DNA of 64,000 nt from Roseiarcus sp963835885 (GTDB lineage: Bacteria; Pseudomonadota; Alphaproteobacteria; Rhizobiales; Beijerinckiaceae). Both the position numbers and the translations under genes were made by a program. Where the stretch lies: positions 57,370 through 121,369 of the forward strand of contig CAWIHF010000014.1 in NCBI GenBank assembly GCA_963835885.1, read 5' to 3'. The notes under the pieces are model-generated. The model searched no databases and was not told the origin of the DNA. It was given only the letters and a program-made list of their open reading frames with translations. Position 1 is the stretch's first letter; every line of letters starts with the position of its first letter. Positions 53,375-62,422 of this stretch are shown here, one piece after another.

Positions 53375-54152
53375 TTAGCCTTTAATGCGACAAGAAACGC
53401 CGCAGCCACGTACACCCATCCCACTAAAGGCACGCATCTGAGTCTTAATCTGAAACGCTATTCGCGCTCCAGCTTTCTCTGCATAAGTTTTTAGAAAGCC
53501 ATGCGCAAGAAGTAACTTGAATATATATTCCGCTAATTGCAAGATTTTTTGCCAATCTGAATTCCTGAGCAGCGGCAAAATTGATTGTAGGTGTTCTCTT
53601 ATGTCTTGATCCTTTAGCGCTTCTTGAACAAGCTCCTTCCCGTCAAAAATACCCATTGTTTGGAGAGCAATGTCAATAATTACTTCCAGATCAGTATCTT
53701 CAGTTTTATTCTGGACGGGTTCCACGATAGGAATCCCTATTGGCAGAATATCTCGGATGTCCGGGACCAAATCGACGCCCGACGTTTCAAGAAACTGTAT
53801 AACGTTTATTTGAGCTTCAAAGGAATTTTTTGAGAAATAGTTCTCCGGGGAGTCCTGGATACTTCGTGTCAATCGATTTCCTTAGATCGGAAATTGCCTG
53901 CTCCGGATCCTGGAATACGCCGCTCGTAGCAGCGTCGCCGATGGTTTTTTTGCGGCTGTGGTAGTGCATTTCGACGAATTTCAAGACGTCTTTCTCCACA
54001 GACATCTCGACTGCAAATTGCTCCAATTCGACGGCGCTCACCATATCTCCGCCCAAATATTTGGTCGAAGTTTGACCTAGAGCAATATCAATCCTTGTGA
54101 TTAGCGCGCCCGATACGAGAAGTATCGACGTGCGTCTGTCAATATGGCGCAT
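53375..54152 (-). CDS. Low-GC cargo protein, unknown (frameshift at a poly-A run)
   Basis: An N-terminal frame (HIDRRTSILLVSGALITRID, VEKDVLKFVEMHYHSRKKTI) ends at 53817. A second frame carries on (FEAQINVIQFLETSGVDLVP, DLEVIIDIALQTMGIFDGKE, LAEYIFKLLLAHGFLKTYAE) to 53375. Taking one A from the six-A run at ~53826-53831 joins them into ~258 residues. The first ~25 residues may be a signal or anchor. The end, MGVRGCGVSCRIKG, is Cys/Gly-rich. No family recognised. Low GC between terminase and the TA pair marks it as acquired cargo. Confidence 0.5.
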
Positions 54153-54309
54153 CGAACACCTCCAGATTGAAATTCTGGTGCCGAGTACCAGTTCAATCCG
54201 AGGTTAGCCTTCCCTCTCGCTTGCTGCAATCCCTGAACGCGTCGGAGAATTGGATGATGAATGACGATGAATGACATTGGGCGGAATGTCGAGGGTAGGA
54301 GCCAACCTA

Positions 54310-55710
54310 CTAGCCCTGTATTCGCCCCGCCCAAAAATCGATCATCCCCGTCGTGCTCGGCCGTTCCAGCGCCAGCAGGTCGGCGATCGCCCAGACGAGC
54401 GCGTCGGCGCGGTCGGGCGAGCCGGCGCCACGGTCGTAGTCGGGAGTGAGCGCGCAAAGCTGGTCCTCGAGCTTCGCGAGAACCCCGACATGGAACACCA
54501 GCCCGCGCTCATAGGCCGCCGCGACCGGCTCGGCGCGCAAATATTTGCCGCGCGTCGCGGTGACCGCGCGGACCGGCAGGTGCGGCTCGGCCTGGCGCAG
54601 AACCTCGGAGACCATGTCGCCGCCGTTGTTGACCTCGGCGACCACCCGGTTGGCGTTAAAACCGCGGTAGGCGGCGCCGACGCGGGCCGCCCAGGCGGCC
54701 GGGGAATCGCCCTGGCTGGTCAGGTCGGCCAGCACGTAGAGCCGCCCGTCAACAACCTTGCCGGCGACGATGAGCCCGCATTCATCGGCCTTCGAGCCCG
54801 ATCGCGCCGGCGGATCGACCGCGACCACGACCTCGGCGAATTCTTTCGGCGCGGCCTCGGGGGCGACGCGCTGACGTTCGATCAGCGCGCGGGTCCAAAG
54901 CGCCCCCGGCGTCTCCTCGACGATCTCGGCCAAAAGCTCCTGCCGTCCGATGACCCGCCCCTCGTAGCGCCGCGTGATCCGCTCGAGGAAGGCGCGCGCC
55001 AGATGGCCGCGGTTGGCGAAGGTCGAGCCGCGGGTGACGATCGTGTCCTTGTCGGCGGCCAGGCCCTTGATGATCCTGGTCGGCCGCGGCGTGGTGGTAA
55101 TCACCATCTGCGGCTTGTCGCCGAGACGCAGGCCGAACATCGCCTGGTCGAACGCGTCGGGGCGCCGCCAGGCGGCGAGTTCGTCGCACCAGAGCTTCAT
55201 GTGCTGCTTGCCGCGCAGGCGGTCCGGCTCCTCGGCGGAAAAGAGGAAGCTCATCGCGCCGTTCGGCCATTCGAGCCTTGCGGCGGAGGCGAGATAGCGC
55301 GGGCGTTCCTCCTTGCGGCAGATATTGAGGATGCCGGAATCGCCGAGCACCATCACGTCGCGCACGTCGTCCGCCGTCGGGCCGATCAGGTTGACGTTCG
55401 GAAAGGACTGCGACCACAGCCGCACGGCTTCTGCGCCGGCGCGCGTCTTGCCGGCGCCGCGTCCGGCGAGGATGAGCCAGACGATCCAGTCGCCCGGCGG
55501 CGGCGCCTGGTCCGGGCGCGACCAGAGCGTCCAGTCGTAGAAGAGCGCGGCGCATTCCCGCGGCGTCATCGCGCCAAGCAGGCGGGTGCGCTCGTCGAGC
55601 GAGAGGCCGAGAAGATCGCCGATCCGACGGATGGGCTGACCGGGCCTGAAGGGGGGGCGCGGCGAGCGAGGATTTGGCTCGGCTGCGGTCTCGGGCGTCG
55701 CGTCCGTCAT
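54310..55710 (-). CDS. Terminase large subunit
   Basis: The DNA-packaging motor and nuclease, 466 residues, closest in type to RcGTA gp2/COG5323. Walker A is LAGRGAGKT at 81-89; a likely Walker B is MKLWCDELAAW. The nuclease domain has VVVAVDPPARSG with a metal-binding Asp, RVVAEVNNGGDMV, and the C-terminal SPDRADALVWAIADLL with the last Asp. The start overlaps the small-subunit stop (ATGA). Low-GC cargo follows it, separating it from the portal by ~3.5 kb. Confidence 0.92.
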   Translation of the reverse strand: MTDATPETAAEPNPRSPRPPFRPGQPIRRIGDLLGLSLDERTRLLGAMTPRECAALFYDWTLWSRPDQAPPPGDWIVWLILAGRGAGKTRAGAEAVRLWSQSFPNVNLIGPTADDVRDVMVLGDSGILNICRKEERPRYLASAARLEWPNGAMSFLFSAEEPDRLRGKQHMKLWCDELAAWRRPDAFDQAMFGLRLGDKPQMVITTTPRPTRIIKGLAADKDTIVTRGSTFANRGHLARAFLERITRRYEGRVIGRQELLAEIVEETPGALWTRALIERQRVAPEAAPKEFAEVVVAVDPPARSGSKADECGLIVAGKVVDGRLYVLADLTSQGDSPAAWAARVGAAYRGFNANRVVAEVNNGGDMVSEVLRQAEPHLPVRAVTATRGKYLRAEPVAAAYERGLVFHVGVLAKLEDQLCALTPDYDRGAGSPDRADALVWAIADLLALERPSTTGMIDFWAGRIQG

Positions 55711-56138
55711 GGGTCGGAAGGATTTTCCGGCTGGTCGTCGCGCAGGCGCGCCGCCACCGCGTTGAGCTTGGCGAGCAGCCGGGTGCGCTCCTCTTCGCCG
55801 TAGGGCTCGATGGCGGGGCTGGCGCGGCTAAAGCCGTGGTAGCGGTCAAGCCGGTCGATGATTCGGAGGGCGCGGTCGACCGCCGCGAGCTCGCCGCTGT
55901 CGATCCGGTCCATGACGTGCAGGCAGAGGTTTCCCAGCCGGGCGATCTGGATCTTGGCGAAGTCCGCCAGCGGCGCGACCCAGCGCTGGCCGATTTCTTC
56001 GTGCAGGATCGTCTGGGCCTCCTTGGCCGGCAGCCGCTCCTGGACGGCGATGGCGTCGAGGTCCGCGCCCTCGATCAGCGCAGCGATCATCCGCTTGGCG
56101 CGGGCGTCGGGAGTGTCGTTCGGGGAGACAATGGGCAT
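55707..56138 (-). CDS. Small terminase subunit-like protein (TerS)
   Basis: A 143-residue helical protein, RAKRMIAALIEGADLDAIAV, LPAKEAQTILHEEIGQRWVA and LAAVDRALRIIDRLDRYHGF, with an N-terminal HTH-like part and a coiled middle, as in small terminases of GTA-type elements. It overlaps TerL by four bases and opens the structural operon. The assignment rests on position and fold type more than on sequence identity. Confidence 0.65.
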   Translation of the reverse strand: MPIVSPNDTPDARAKRMIAALIEGADLDAIAVQERLPAKEAQTILHEEIGQRWVAPLADFAKIQIARLGNLCLHVMDRIDSGELAAVDRALRIIDRLDRYHGFSRASPAIEPYGEEERTRLLAKLNAVAARLRDDQPENPSDP

Positions 56139-56438
56139 GGGGGCGCCTTTCGGGGCAGGGGAGGAGAGCGCATAGGGGAGCGGCGCCGCTCATCGGGTGA
56201 GCGGGCGCATGATGTTCGGCGCTCGGAGGGAAGGGCGAGGGCGCTTCAGGCGCGCCTCTCGACATTGGCCGATAATGCCGTGAACGGCGTAAACCTGCAA
56301 GCTTTTGTTTTGCGAAAAGAAAATCAATGACAGAAAAGTTTATTATATCATAGACTTATAGCCTGACTTTGAAATTGCGCTTTCGTCCTTTCAGCAGATG
56401 TGCCGTGGACAGGGTCCTCTTTTTGCGATGGCGAAAAA

Positions 56439-56514
56439 ATTCACCACAAAGGGCACGAAGTTTTCACAAAGAACACGTGCTCTTAGTGAGATCTTCGTGA
56501 CCTTTGTGGTGAAT
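56439..56514. repeat. Long inverted repeat between prophage and dapD
   Basis: Two 22-bp arms, ATTCACCACAAAGGGCACGAAG and its complement with one mismatch, flank a 32-nt loop that itself contains a partial copy (TTCACAAAGAACACG). It resembles a dispersed CACCACxAAGGxCACGAAG repeat. It ends 11 bp after the dapD stop and could also terminate dapD transcription. Confidence 0.7.
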
Positions 56515-56525
56515 TCTGTCGCGTC

Positions 56526-57383
56526 TCAGTCCCTGAGCAGGTCGTTGATCCCGGTCTTGGCGCGCGTCTGCGCGTCGACCGTCTTGACGATCACCGCGCA
56601 ATAGAGCGACGGGCCGGGCGAGCCGTCCGGCATCTTTTTACCCGGCAGCGAGCCGGACACCACCACCGAATAGGGCGGCACGTAGCCGATATGGATCTTG
56701 CCGGTGGCGCGGTCGACGATCTTGGTCGAGGCCGAGATGAACACCCCCATCGAGAGCACAGAGCCCTCGCCGACGATGACCCCCTCGACCACTTCCGAGC
56801 GCGCGCCGATGAAGCAGTCGTCCTCGATGATGGTCGGATTGGCCTGCAGCGGCTCGAGCACCCCGCCGATGCCGACGCCGCCTGACAAATGGACGTTCCT
56901 GCCGATCTGGGCGCAGGAGCCGACGGTGACCCAGGTGTCGACCATGGTCTTCGAGTCGACATAGGCGCCGAGATTGACGAAGCTCGGCATCAGCACGACG
57001 TCGCGGGCGACATAGGCCGAGCGGCGCACCACGCAGCCCGGCACGGCGCGAAAGCCCGCCTCCCGGAAGCGGTTCTCGCCCCAGCCTGCGAATTTCGACG
57101 GGACCTTGTCCCACCACGTCGCCCCGTCCGGGCCGCCATCAAAAATGCGGTTGTCGTTGAGGCGGAACGACACCAGCACCGCCTTCTTCAGCCACTGGTT
57201 GACCTTCCACGAGTTCGGCCCCGTCGCGCCGGGGATTTTTTCGGCGACCCGCGCCTTGCCGGAATCGAGGAGATCGAGCGCCCGCTCGACCGCGTCGCGC
57301 ACGTCGCCGGTCGTCTGCGGGTTGATCCGGCCGCGGTCCTCGAAAGCGTGTTCGATCAGCGTCTGGAGGCTTGCGTCGGTCAT
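56526..57383 (-). CDS. dapD: Tetrahydrodipicolinate N-succinyltransferase
   Basis: Converts tetrahydrodipicolinate with succinyl-CoA in the succinylase branch of lysine/diaminopimelate synthesis. The 285-residue protein has an N-terminal helical part and a left-handed beta-helix of hexapeptide repeats (VVRRSAYVARDVVLMPSFVN, SKTMVDTWVTVGSCAQIGRN, GGVGIGGVLEPLQANPTIIE). It ends KTVDAQTRAKTGINDLLRD. I start at 57383 to match the family opening TDASLQTLIEHAFEDR. The usual neighbour dapE would be expected downstream but the prophage lies there. Confidence 0.95.
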   Translation of the reverse strand: MTDASLQTLIEHAFEDRGRINPQTTGDVRDAVERALDLLDSGKARVAEKIPGATGPNSWKVNQWLKKAVLVSFRLNDNRIFDGGPDGATWWDKVPSKFAGWGENRFREAGFRAVPGCVVRRSAYVARDVVLMPSFVNLGAYVDSKTMVDTWVTVGSCAQIGRNVHLSGGVGIGGVLEPLQANPTIIEDDCFIGARSEVVEGVIVGEGSVLSMGVFISASTKIVDRATGKIHIGYVPPYSVVVSGSLPGKKMPDGSPGPSLYCAVIVKTVDAQTRAKTGINDLLRD

Positions 57384-57912
57384 GCCGGTTCCTGGATTTT
57401 TGCGGGCGAGGGTTTCCCCCGCGCCGGGGCGGCTTGTCAATGGCGAGCGAGCGATGCTCGATCGATCGCGACCAACGCCCTGCCGCCGCCGTCAAACGGC
57501 CTCGGACCACGGCCAAGAGGGCGCCTTGGGCCTGCGAACTTCTGCTACCGTCCAGAGAGGCCGGCCGCCGATCAAGACGCGCAAAGGGAGGCGCGCAGGG
57601 CGAATGCGCGCCTCCCAAGCTAAAAATTGATGGTTTTTAAACGTCGCTTTTGTTGCGCCATCCGGATTGGCCTTCAAGATGGTAATTCTACCCTATCGGC
57701 GGCCAGCCTCGCGTAAGCGCGCCGCTATGGCGCCGGGGTCGACCCCGGTCTGAGTAGTTTCCGATTCTATCCCCAGCGATCGCCGGTCAGGTAGGGCTTG
57801 TTGATCGCCCGACGAAGAGAGGATCGCGCCAACCCGCCGCTTCTCTTCAATCATTGTCGTTGCGATGTCCGAAGGGAGGAATCCTTCCTCCCTAAATTGG
57901 GAGTGAAATATC
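57384..57912. other. Intergenic region upstream of dapD
   Basis: About 530 bp between divergent genes. No supported coding frame. It contains GGTAATTCTACCCT at 57681-57694, a half-matching copy of the palindrome found at 60858-60873. Confidence 0.5.
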
Positions 57913-58278
57913 ATGGAATTGCCTGCTTCACTGCAAGGAGAATCGCTGAAGCGGCTCCTACAAGGCGCCGCCGTCGGCGCCGTCGTCACGCTCGCCATCG
58001 GCTTCGGCTGGGGCGGCTGGATGCTTGGAAGCTCGGCCAAGACGTTGGCGGACAACACCGCCAACAGCGCCGTGGTGGCGGCGATCGCGCCGATCTGCGT
58101 CGACCAGTTCCAACGCAGCGCCGACGCCGCCAACAACCTGACGGCGCTGAAAAAGACCAACTCATGGCAACAGGCGGCATATGTCGAAAAAGGCGGCTGG
58201 GCGATGATGCCAGGGAGCAAGGAGGTCGAGTTCGGCGTGCCGCAAGCCTGCGCCGCATTGCTCAGCAACGTGAAGTAA
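57913..58278 (+). CDS. Small membrane-anchored protein, unknown
   Basis: A 121-residue protein with one N-terminal helix (LLQGAAVGAVVTLAIGFGWG, about 15-34) and a periplasmic part with ADNTANSAVVAAIAPICVDQ, FQRSADAANNLTALKK, WAMMPGSKEVEFGVPQACAA. Two Cys are present. I recognise it as a conserved short protein of Rhizobiales with no assigned role. An AAGGAG site precedes a possible internal start, but the ATG at 57913 gives the full anchor. Confidence 0.7.
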   Translation: MELPASLQGESLKRLLQGAAVGAVVTLAIGFGWGGWMLGSSAKTLADNTANSAVVAAIAPICVDQFQRSADAANNLTALKKTNSWQQAAYVEKGGWAMMPGSKEVEFGVPQACAALLSNVK

Positions 58279-58388
58279 GTTTGCTAGAATCCCACCTCAA
58301 CGACGCCAAGGGGCAGAAACAAACTGCCCACTGAGGCGTCGGGGATGTTTGGTGGCAAACCCGCTTCCGATTGACGCATTGAGCGACG

Positions 58389-58634
58389 CTAGTGCCGGCA
58401 TTTCCACCAGTCGCCGTCCTCCTGGAAAACACAGCCCCTGCGCTTCAGCCTGGCGCTGACCTGGTCGCGCCTCTCGCACGCCTGCATCGTCTTGGGGTCG
58501 TCGCTATGGCCGCCCCGACATTCTGCATTCGCGGCTTGCCACGCGGTGATCAGCGGCGACTGCGCCTGGGCCAGGGTGGCGAGCGGAAGGACGAAGCACA
58601 TCCCGGCCAATATGCGTGCGATGGTTGCGGCCAT
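58389..58634 (-). CDS. Small secreted Cys-rich protein
   Basis: From the ATG at 58634 the product has 81 residues: signal peptide (ARILAGMCFVLPLATLAQAQ), then AWQAANAECRGGHSDDPKTM, QACERRDQVSARLKRRGCVF and DGDWWKCRH. The four mature Cys probably form two disulfides. This is a common short exported protein in Rhizobiales, often with a KRRGC/WxxCRH end. A longer start at 58694 adds 20 polar residues. Confidence 0.65.
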   Translation of the reverse strand: MAATIARILAGMCFVLPLATLAQAQSPLITAWQAANAECRGGHSDDPKTMQACERRDQVSARLKRRGCVFQEDGDWWKCRH

Positions 58635-59695
58635 CCACCGCCGCCGCCCTGCGCGAGGACGCTCGTCAATCAAAAAATTGCTGGTCGTCCGCATGCCGCA
58701 AAACTATCGGCTGCGAGGTCGCGGTTCAAGCGCTTCATTCGCTTCGGATCCTCTCGGGTCCACGTCCCGAAGAGCGACCATCTTCGGGAAACCCGATCTC
58801 GGACGGGACAAGCGGGGTCGTCAAGAGCAGGATGCGACTCGGTTCACTCGCCGCCGTCATCGCGAGGAGCGACGCGACACGACGATCCAGGGGCCGCAGG
58901 GCCCCCGACCTTGAGATCAACCCGCTCGACCTAGCTGAAGTCGAGACGTGTGCCGGTGTAGGCTCGGATGACTTTCGGCCCGAGTTCGCCTTTCGCCAGT
59001 TCGAAAAACGGTTCGCCGGTACAATGCAGCGGCACGAGATAATCGGGGCCAATCTCCTTTAGGGCAGATAGGGTTTCAGCCAGATACTCCGGCGGGTAGG
59101 GCGCAAGGTGAAAGCCGCCGATGACCGCGTGCACTTTCTTGACGCCGGAGACCTTCTGCGCCTGACGCACGGCATTGACGACGCCGCGGTGACTGCAAGA
59201 CGTGAGAACGATCAGCCCCCGGTCCTTGAGATTGAAGGCGGTTGCGATCTCGTGGTTGAACTGGTCGAGGAACGATCCGAGTTTCTGCTCGGCGTCGCTA
59301 AAGCTGGCCGCGGAGCAACCCGATCCGTGATCCATGCCGAGCTTCATCACGCTCGGCGATTTCAAATTCTCGAAGCTTTGCTCGGCGATGCGGCCCGAGG
59401 TAAAGCCATGGCCGCCGACAAGCGAAGGCTCCGGCGTCGACATCACCATCAGATCGGCGGCCTTGAGAGCCTCCCGGTCGATCACGCCGAAATTGCCCTT
59501 GACCGGCGGAGCCACCCAATCGCGCGCGCAGAAGGCGTCTTCGCCGCCGACGTAGAATGGCAGCTTCGGCTTCAGTTTGCCGGCATTGTTCCTGAGGAAG
59601 CCGGCGAGGCCGCCAAAATGGTCATAATGCCCATGGCTCAGCACAAGCGCGTCGAGGCTGGCCGGCTGAACCCCGATGAGCGCCAGATTGTTGTT

Positions 59696-60271
59696 TAGAA
59701 TTCTCGCCTCTGGGATCCGTAAACCCCTCGCCTTTAGGCGACCGGGATGCGACACTGCGGGTATGCAAGATGCGAAGCCCGGCAGTCACACGGTCTGAGA
59801 CTGCAAGTATCACATCGTGTGGATCACGAAGTACCGGTTTCCTGTATTGGGCGGAGATATTTGGGCAACGGGCGCGGGAGTTGCTGCGGGAGATTGCGCG
59901 GGCGCATGAGATGGTCATCTACGCCGGAGCGATCAATCGGGACCACGTGGATATGCTGATAGGGATACCGCCGCACGTGTCGGTGTCTCGGGCGGTGCAG
60001 TATCTCAAAGGGAAGAGCTAGCACAAGTTGCTGTCGGAATATCCGTCGCTTCGCAAACGGTATTGGGGTCAGCATCTCTGGGGTCGAGGCTATTGGGTGG
60101 CCACGAGCGGCAATGTGACGGACGAGGTGTGGAACAAGTATATCGAAGATCAAAAGCCCGAGATCCCTGACGACAACTTCAAAGTTGTGTAGGGAGGGCG
60201 AGTCGGCCCTTTGGGCCGACCAAATCCGGCTTTAAGCCGTAACTCGAAGCCACCGCCTTTAGGCGGTGGTC
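59696..60271 (+). mobile_element. IS200/IS605-family element (decayed)
   Basis: About 576 bp. Subterminal hairpins are seen at the left (TCGCCTTTAGGCGA, 59728-59741) and right (ACCGCCTTTAGGCGGT, 60252-60269), as in IS200-type ends. There is no target duplication, as expected for this family. The host reading frame is cut between AVN and NNL of the MBL gene, which places the ends. Confidence 0.8.
59763..60192 (+). pseudogene. tnpA: IS200-type TnpA transposase, inactive
   Basis: Fragments MQDAKPGSHTV, then DCKYHIVWITKYRFPVLGGD, ARELLREIARAHEMVIYAGA, VSVSRAVQYLKGKS, HKLLSEYPSLRKRYWGQHLW and EDQKPEIPDDNFKVV cover a Y1 transposase of ~140 residues. It has a UGA after HTV, a shift near 59870, and a UAG after KGKS. 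The HUH motif is altered (NRDHVDMLI, second His replaced by Asp). It cannot be active. Confidence 0.85.
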
Positions 60272-60698
60272 GTTCACCGCTTCGGGCGTAAAGCCGAAAT
60301 CCATCAGCATCTGTCTCGTTTAGTCGCCGCGATGGCTTTCGACATGCATCGAAAGCCCAAACTCGCTGACCAGTGTTCTGCCGGGCGGATGATCAGGGCC
60401 GATGCCCCAGCCAAAGTTTTCGATCACAACGCCTTCTTCCTTGCGGCGGCTGGCGGCGACCGCGAATTGATAGTCCTCCGTGACGATGCGGACGGCGACC
60501 CGGTCAAGGGTCGGGACGGGTCCTGCGAGAGCGTCTGCCTTAACGGGCGACGCCGATCCGAGAAGTTCTGTGAGCAAGAGGCTGAATGCCGCCAATGCTC
60601 CTCCGCAGGTCACATCGCGCCGCGTCGGTTCGACGCATCGAAAGCGGGAACGCGGTGGACTTCCTCCGGCTGGACTCCTCCGACGGGTAGGCTCGCAT

Positions 60699-61181
60699 CG
60701 AAGCCTCCTCCCTTTAATTATTCGCCAATTACGCTTCGGATTTATGCAGCAAAAAAACATTTTAAGATCAAGGCCGTTTAGCGAATAATTTAAGCTGAAA
60801 TGCTGAAATTCGCAATGGGCCTAGCGACCCTAGCCATCGTTAATGCCGGCTGACTAGAGGGTAATTCTACCCTAATCCACGTTGCTGAGTTGCGCAGATC
60901 GAACGCGAAAGGGCAGATTGGCCCCGACCATTGGTGATGGGCCGGTATGAGGTCATCGACGAGAACGACGGCTCGCCGGACCATACCGCCTCCCGGTGCA
61001 TCTCCATCTCGGGCGATGGTCTTCCGCGCAGGGTACAGGCGCGTCATAAAGAGTTTTCAGGTCGGAGCACGTCAACAAACCACTGGACTCGACCGACATC
61101 CCCGCTGCTCCGCAGGAGACTGGTCCAGAAAACCAGCGTGTTGGGCCGCTTCTTGATTGGCGACACCAGCCTCGCGCAAGC
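60699..61181. other. Intergenic stretch with a perfect palindrome
   Basis: About 480 bp with no supported gene. It contains AGGGTA-ATTC-TACCCT at 60858-60873, a perfect 6-bp-arm palindrome; a related site lies at 57681-57694. Possible operator, factor unknown. Confidence 0.45.
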
Positions 61182-61566
61182 TCAGCCCGCCCATAGCACC
61201 GCGATCTTGTCTCTTTCGCGCAGTCTGGCGTCTGCGGTCACCAGCGTCAGCGATCGGTTCAGACATTGCGCGACGAGCATGCGGTCGAAAGGATCGCGAT
61301 GATCCCAATCCAGCGCGCCAGCAGTCTCGGCGTCCGTGGCGTCGATGTCGAGTTCGAGCAGACCCGAGTCCGCCGCCGCGGCGCGAAGGGCGCCGTTGAA
61401 TGCGAGTTTCCCGGCGCGCCGCTTTAGCGCGATCTCTCAGAAGGACGCGGAGCTTAGATAGATGATTTGGTCGGGGTCTTCGATCAGCGCGCGCACGCGT
61501 TTGGGAAAGCCGGGGCGAGCCCGTCTGGAACCAAAGGAACACATGCGTGTCGATGAGGACGCTCAA
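61182..61566 (-). pseudogene. VapC-like PIN-domain toxin, inactivated
   Basis: The start SVLIDTHVFLWFQTG (TTG overlapping the antitoxin stop) holds the first catalytic Asp. The frame then shifts near 61515; the next part reads RVRALIEDPDQIIYLSSASF, a UGA where Trp is expected, EIALKRRAGKLAFN, LDWDHRDPFDRMLVAQCL and TLVTADARLRERDK to the stop at 61182. All PIN motifs are recognisable but the gene has at least one frameshift and one nonsense codon. Confidence 0.8.
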
Positions 61567-61802
61567 TCCGAGCCCTCGAAATCCTTGATGATGCTCTCGT
61601 CCGTGAGATCGAAATCATCGGCGATGAACGTGATCTCCAGCAGCTTCGACGGTTGGCGTTTGCGCGCGGGCTTGGGAATCGCCGTCAGGCGCGCCTTCGC
61701 GACGCCGTTCTTCGCGATAATGACCTCTTCTCCGCGCTCGGCGGCGTCGACAAGCGCCGAGAGATGCGTTTTCGCTTCGTAAAGACTGACCGTTCGCGCC
61801 AT
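61563..61802 (-). CDS. Phd/YefM-type antitoxin (VapB-like)
   Basis: A 79-residue antitoxin. It opens ARTVSLYEAKTHLSALVDAA and EEVIIAKNGVAKARL, the Phd/YefM DNA-binding fold, and ends in an acidic toxin-binding tail (DFDLTDESIIKDFEGSD). It overlaps the decayed PIN toxin by four bases. It is intact while the toxin is not, the usual order of decay for TA pairs. Start chosen at MARTVSL, the conserved beginning. Confidence 0.85.
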   Translation of the reverse strand: MARTVSLYEAKTHLSALVDAAERGEEVIIAKNGVAKARLTAIPKPARKRQPSKLLEITFIADDFDLTDESIIKDFEGSD

Positions 61803-62422
61803 GCCCCAATGGGTAATTGGGCGCGATCCGTTGGTCAAGTTTGATCAAACGGAAGCGCCCGCAGACCAGTTACAGTGTGCGAGCGCCTACCTAGCCCTCG
61901 GCAGCGATGAAAAACGCTGCCGTTTGGTTACGTCCACAATTATGTTGATCGCAGATCGAGCGCCGCGCGTCTTGTTATTTCCAGCCAATCGGATGCTAAG
62001 ACGGGCCAAGCTTTGCCGCAGTCCGACAAACAACAAGCGACTGACGGTGGGGCCGCTAAATAACTGGCCGGGGCTGGGCACGGAGAAGCGCAAATTGGCG
62101 GCAACCTCATCCCAAAATCGTTGCTATTTTGCCACAGCAACCGGAATAGTGGCTTAGTCATGGCCGAATCGTCATTGACTTCGTCGTCAGGCCGTAGCTT
62201 AGTTTGTCTCACCAGCGGGCGCGATGGCAGAGGCTAGGCAGACAAGCGCTCAATGGTTCCTCGCAATCGCGGGGAGGCTAAAGCTATCACCACATACACA
62301 TTTCTTTGTCTTGACGCTCACGGGCGAGGAGAGCATTGGTTTCCTCGTCCTTTTTTGTTTGGCGCCGAACCCCATCGCCCTCTGTAGCGCCGCAATAGTC
62401 TTTCAGCCGCCAGGGCCGGACG
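61803..62422. other. Intergenic stretch without supported gene
   Basis: About 620 bp. Several short frames occur on both strands, none with a domain, signal sequence or good ribosome site. I see no repeat or hairpin of note. Confidence 0.5.

Larger units (their letters stand above)
20903..56138 (-). mobile_element. Prophage-like element, siphovirus/GTA-type head and tail modules plus lysis region
   Basis: About 35 kb of phage genes on one strand. From 56.1 kb leftwards: TerS, TerL, portal, prohead protease, capsid, connectors, major tail protein, G/GT chaperone, tape measure, DUF2460, DUF2163, NlpC/P60, hub, fibres, then lysis genes. Cargo and an IS element interrupt the head module. The order from TerL to hub matches RcGTA and related alphaproteobacterial siphoviruses. 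Exact ends are uncertain: no integrase, att duplication or tRNA was seen at either edge. Bounds given are those of the outermost genes I assign to it. Confidence 0.8.
58931..60698 (-). pseudogene. Metallo-beta-lactamase-fold hydrolase split by IS200/IS605
   Basis: The N-terminal half starts near 60698 (GGAGG site) and includes ALAAFSLLLTELLGSASPVKA (Tat-like export part) and LVSEFGLSMHVESHRGD. An in-frame TAA follows at 60320, then TRQMLMDFGFTPEAVN up to the IS at 60272. After the IS it resumes NNNLALIGVQ and LVLSHGHYDHFGGLAGFL (metal-binding HxHxDH) to 58931. A further shift near 60625 is needed. The type is the MBL family near 7,8-dihydropterin-6-methyl ribofuranosylaminobenzene phosphate synthase-like proteins. 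The C-terminal part could still be made as a 270-residue fragment, but export is lost. Confidence 0.8.

Noticed and set aside
54271..55803. 510-codon plus-strand frame
   Set aside because: Antisense of the terminase large subunit.
20903..56138. A bona fide RcGTA
   Set aside because: Gene order is similar, but own endolysin, spike, cargo and IS, and the detached TIM barrel, differ from the conserved GTA cluster.
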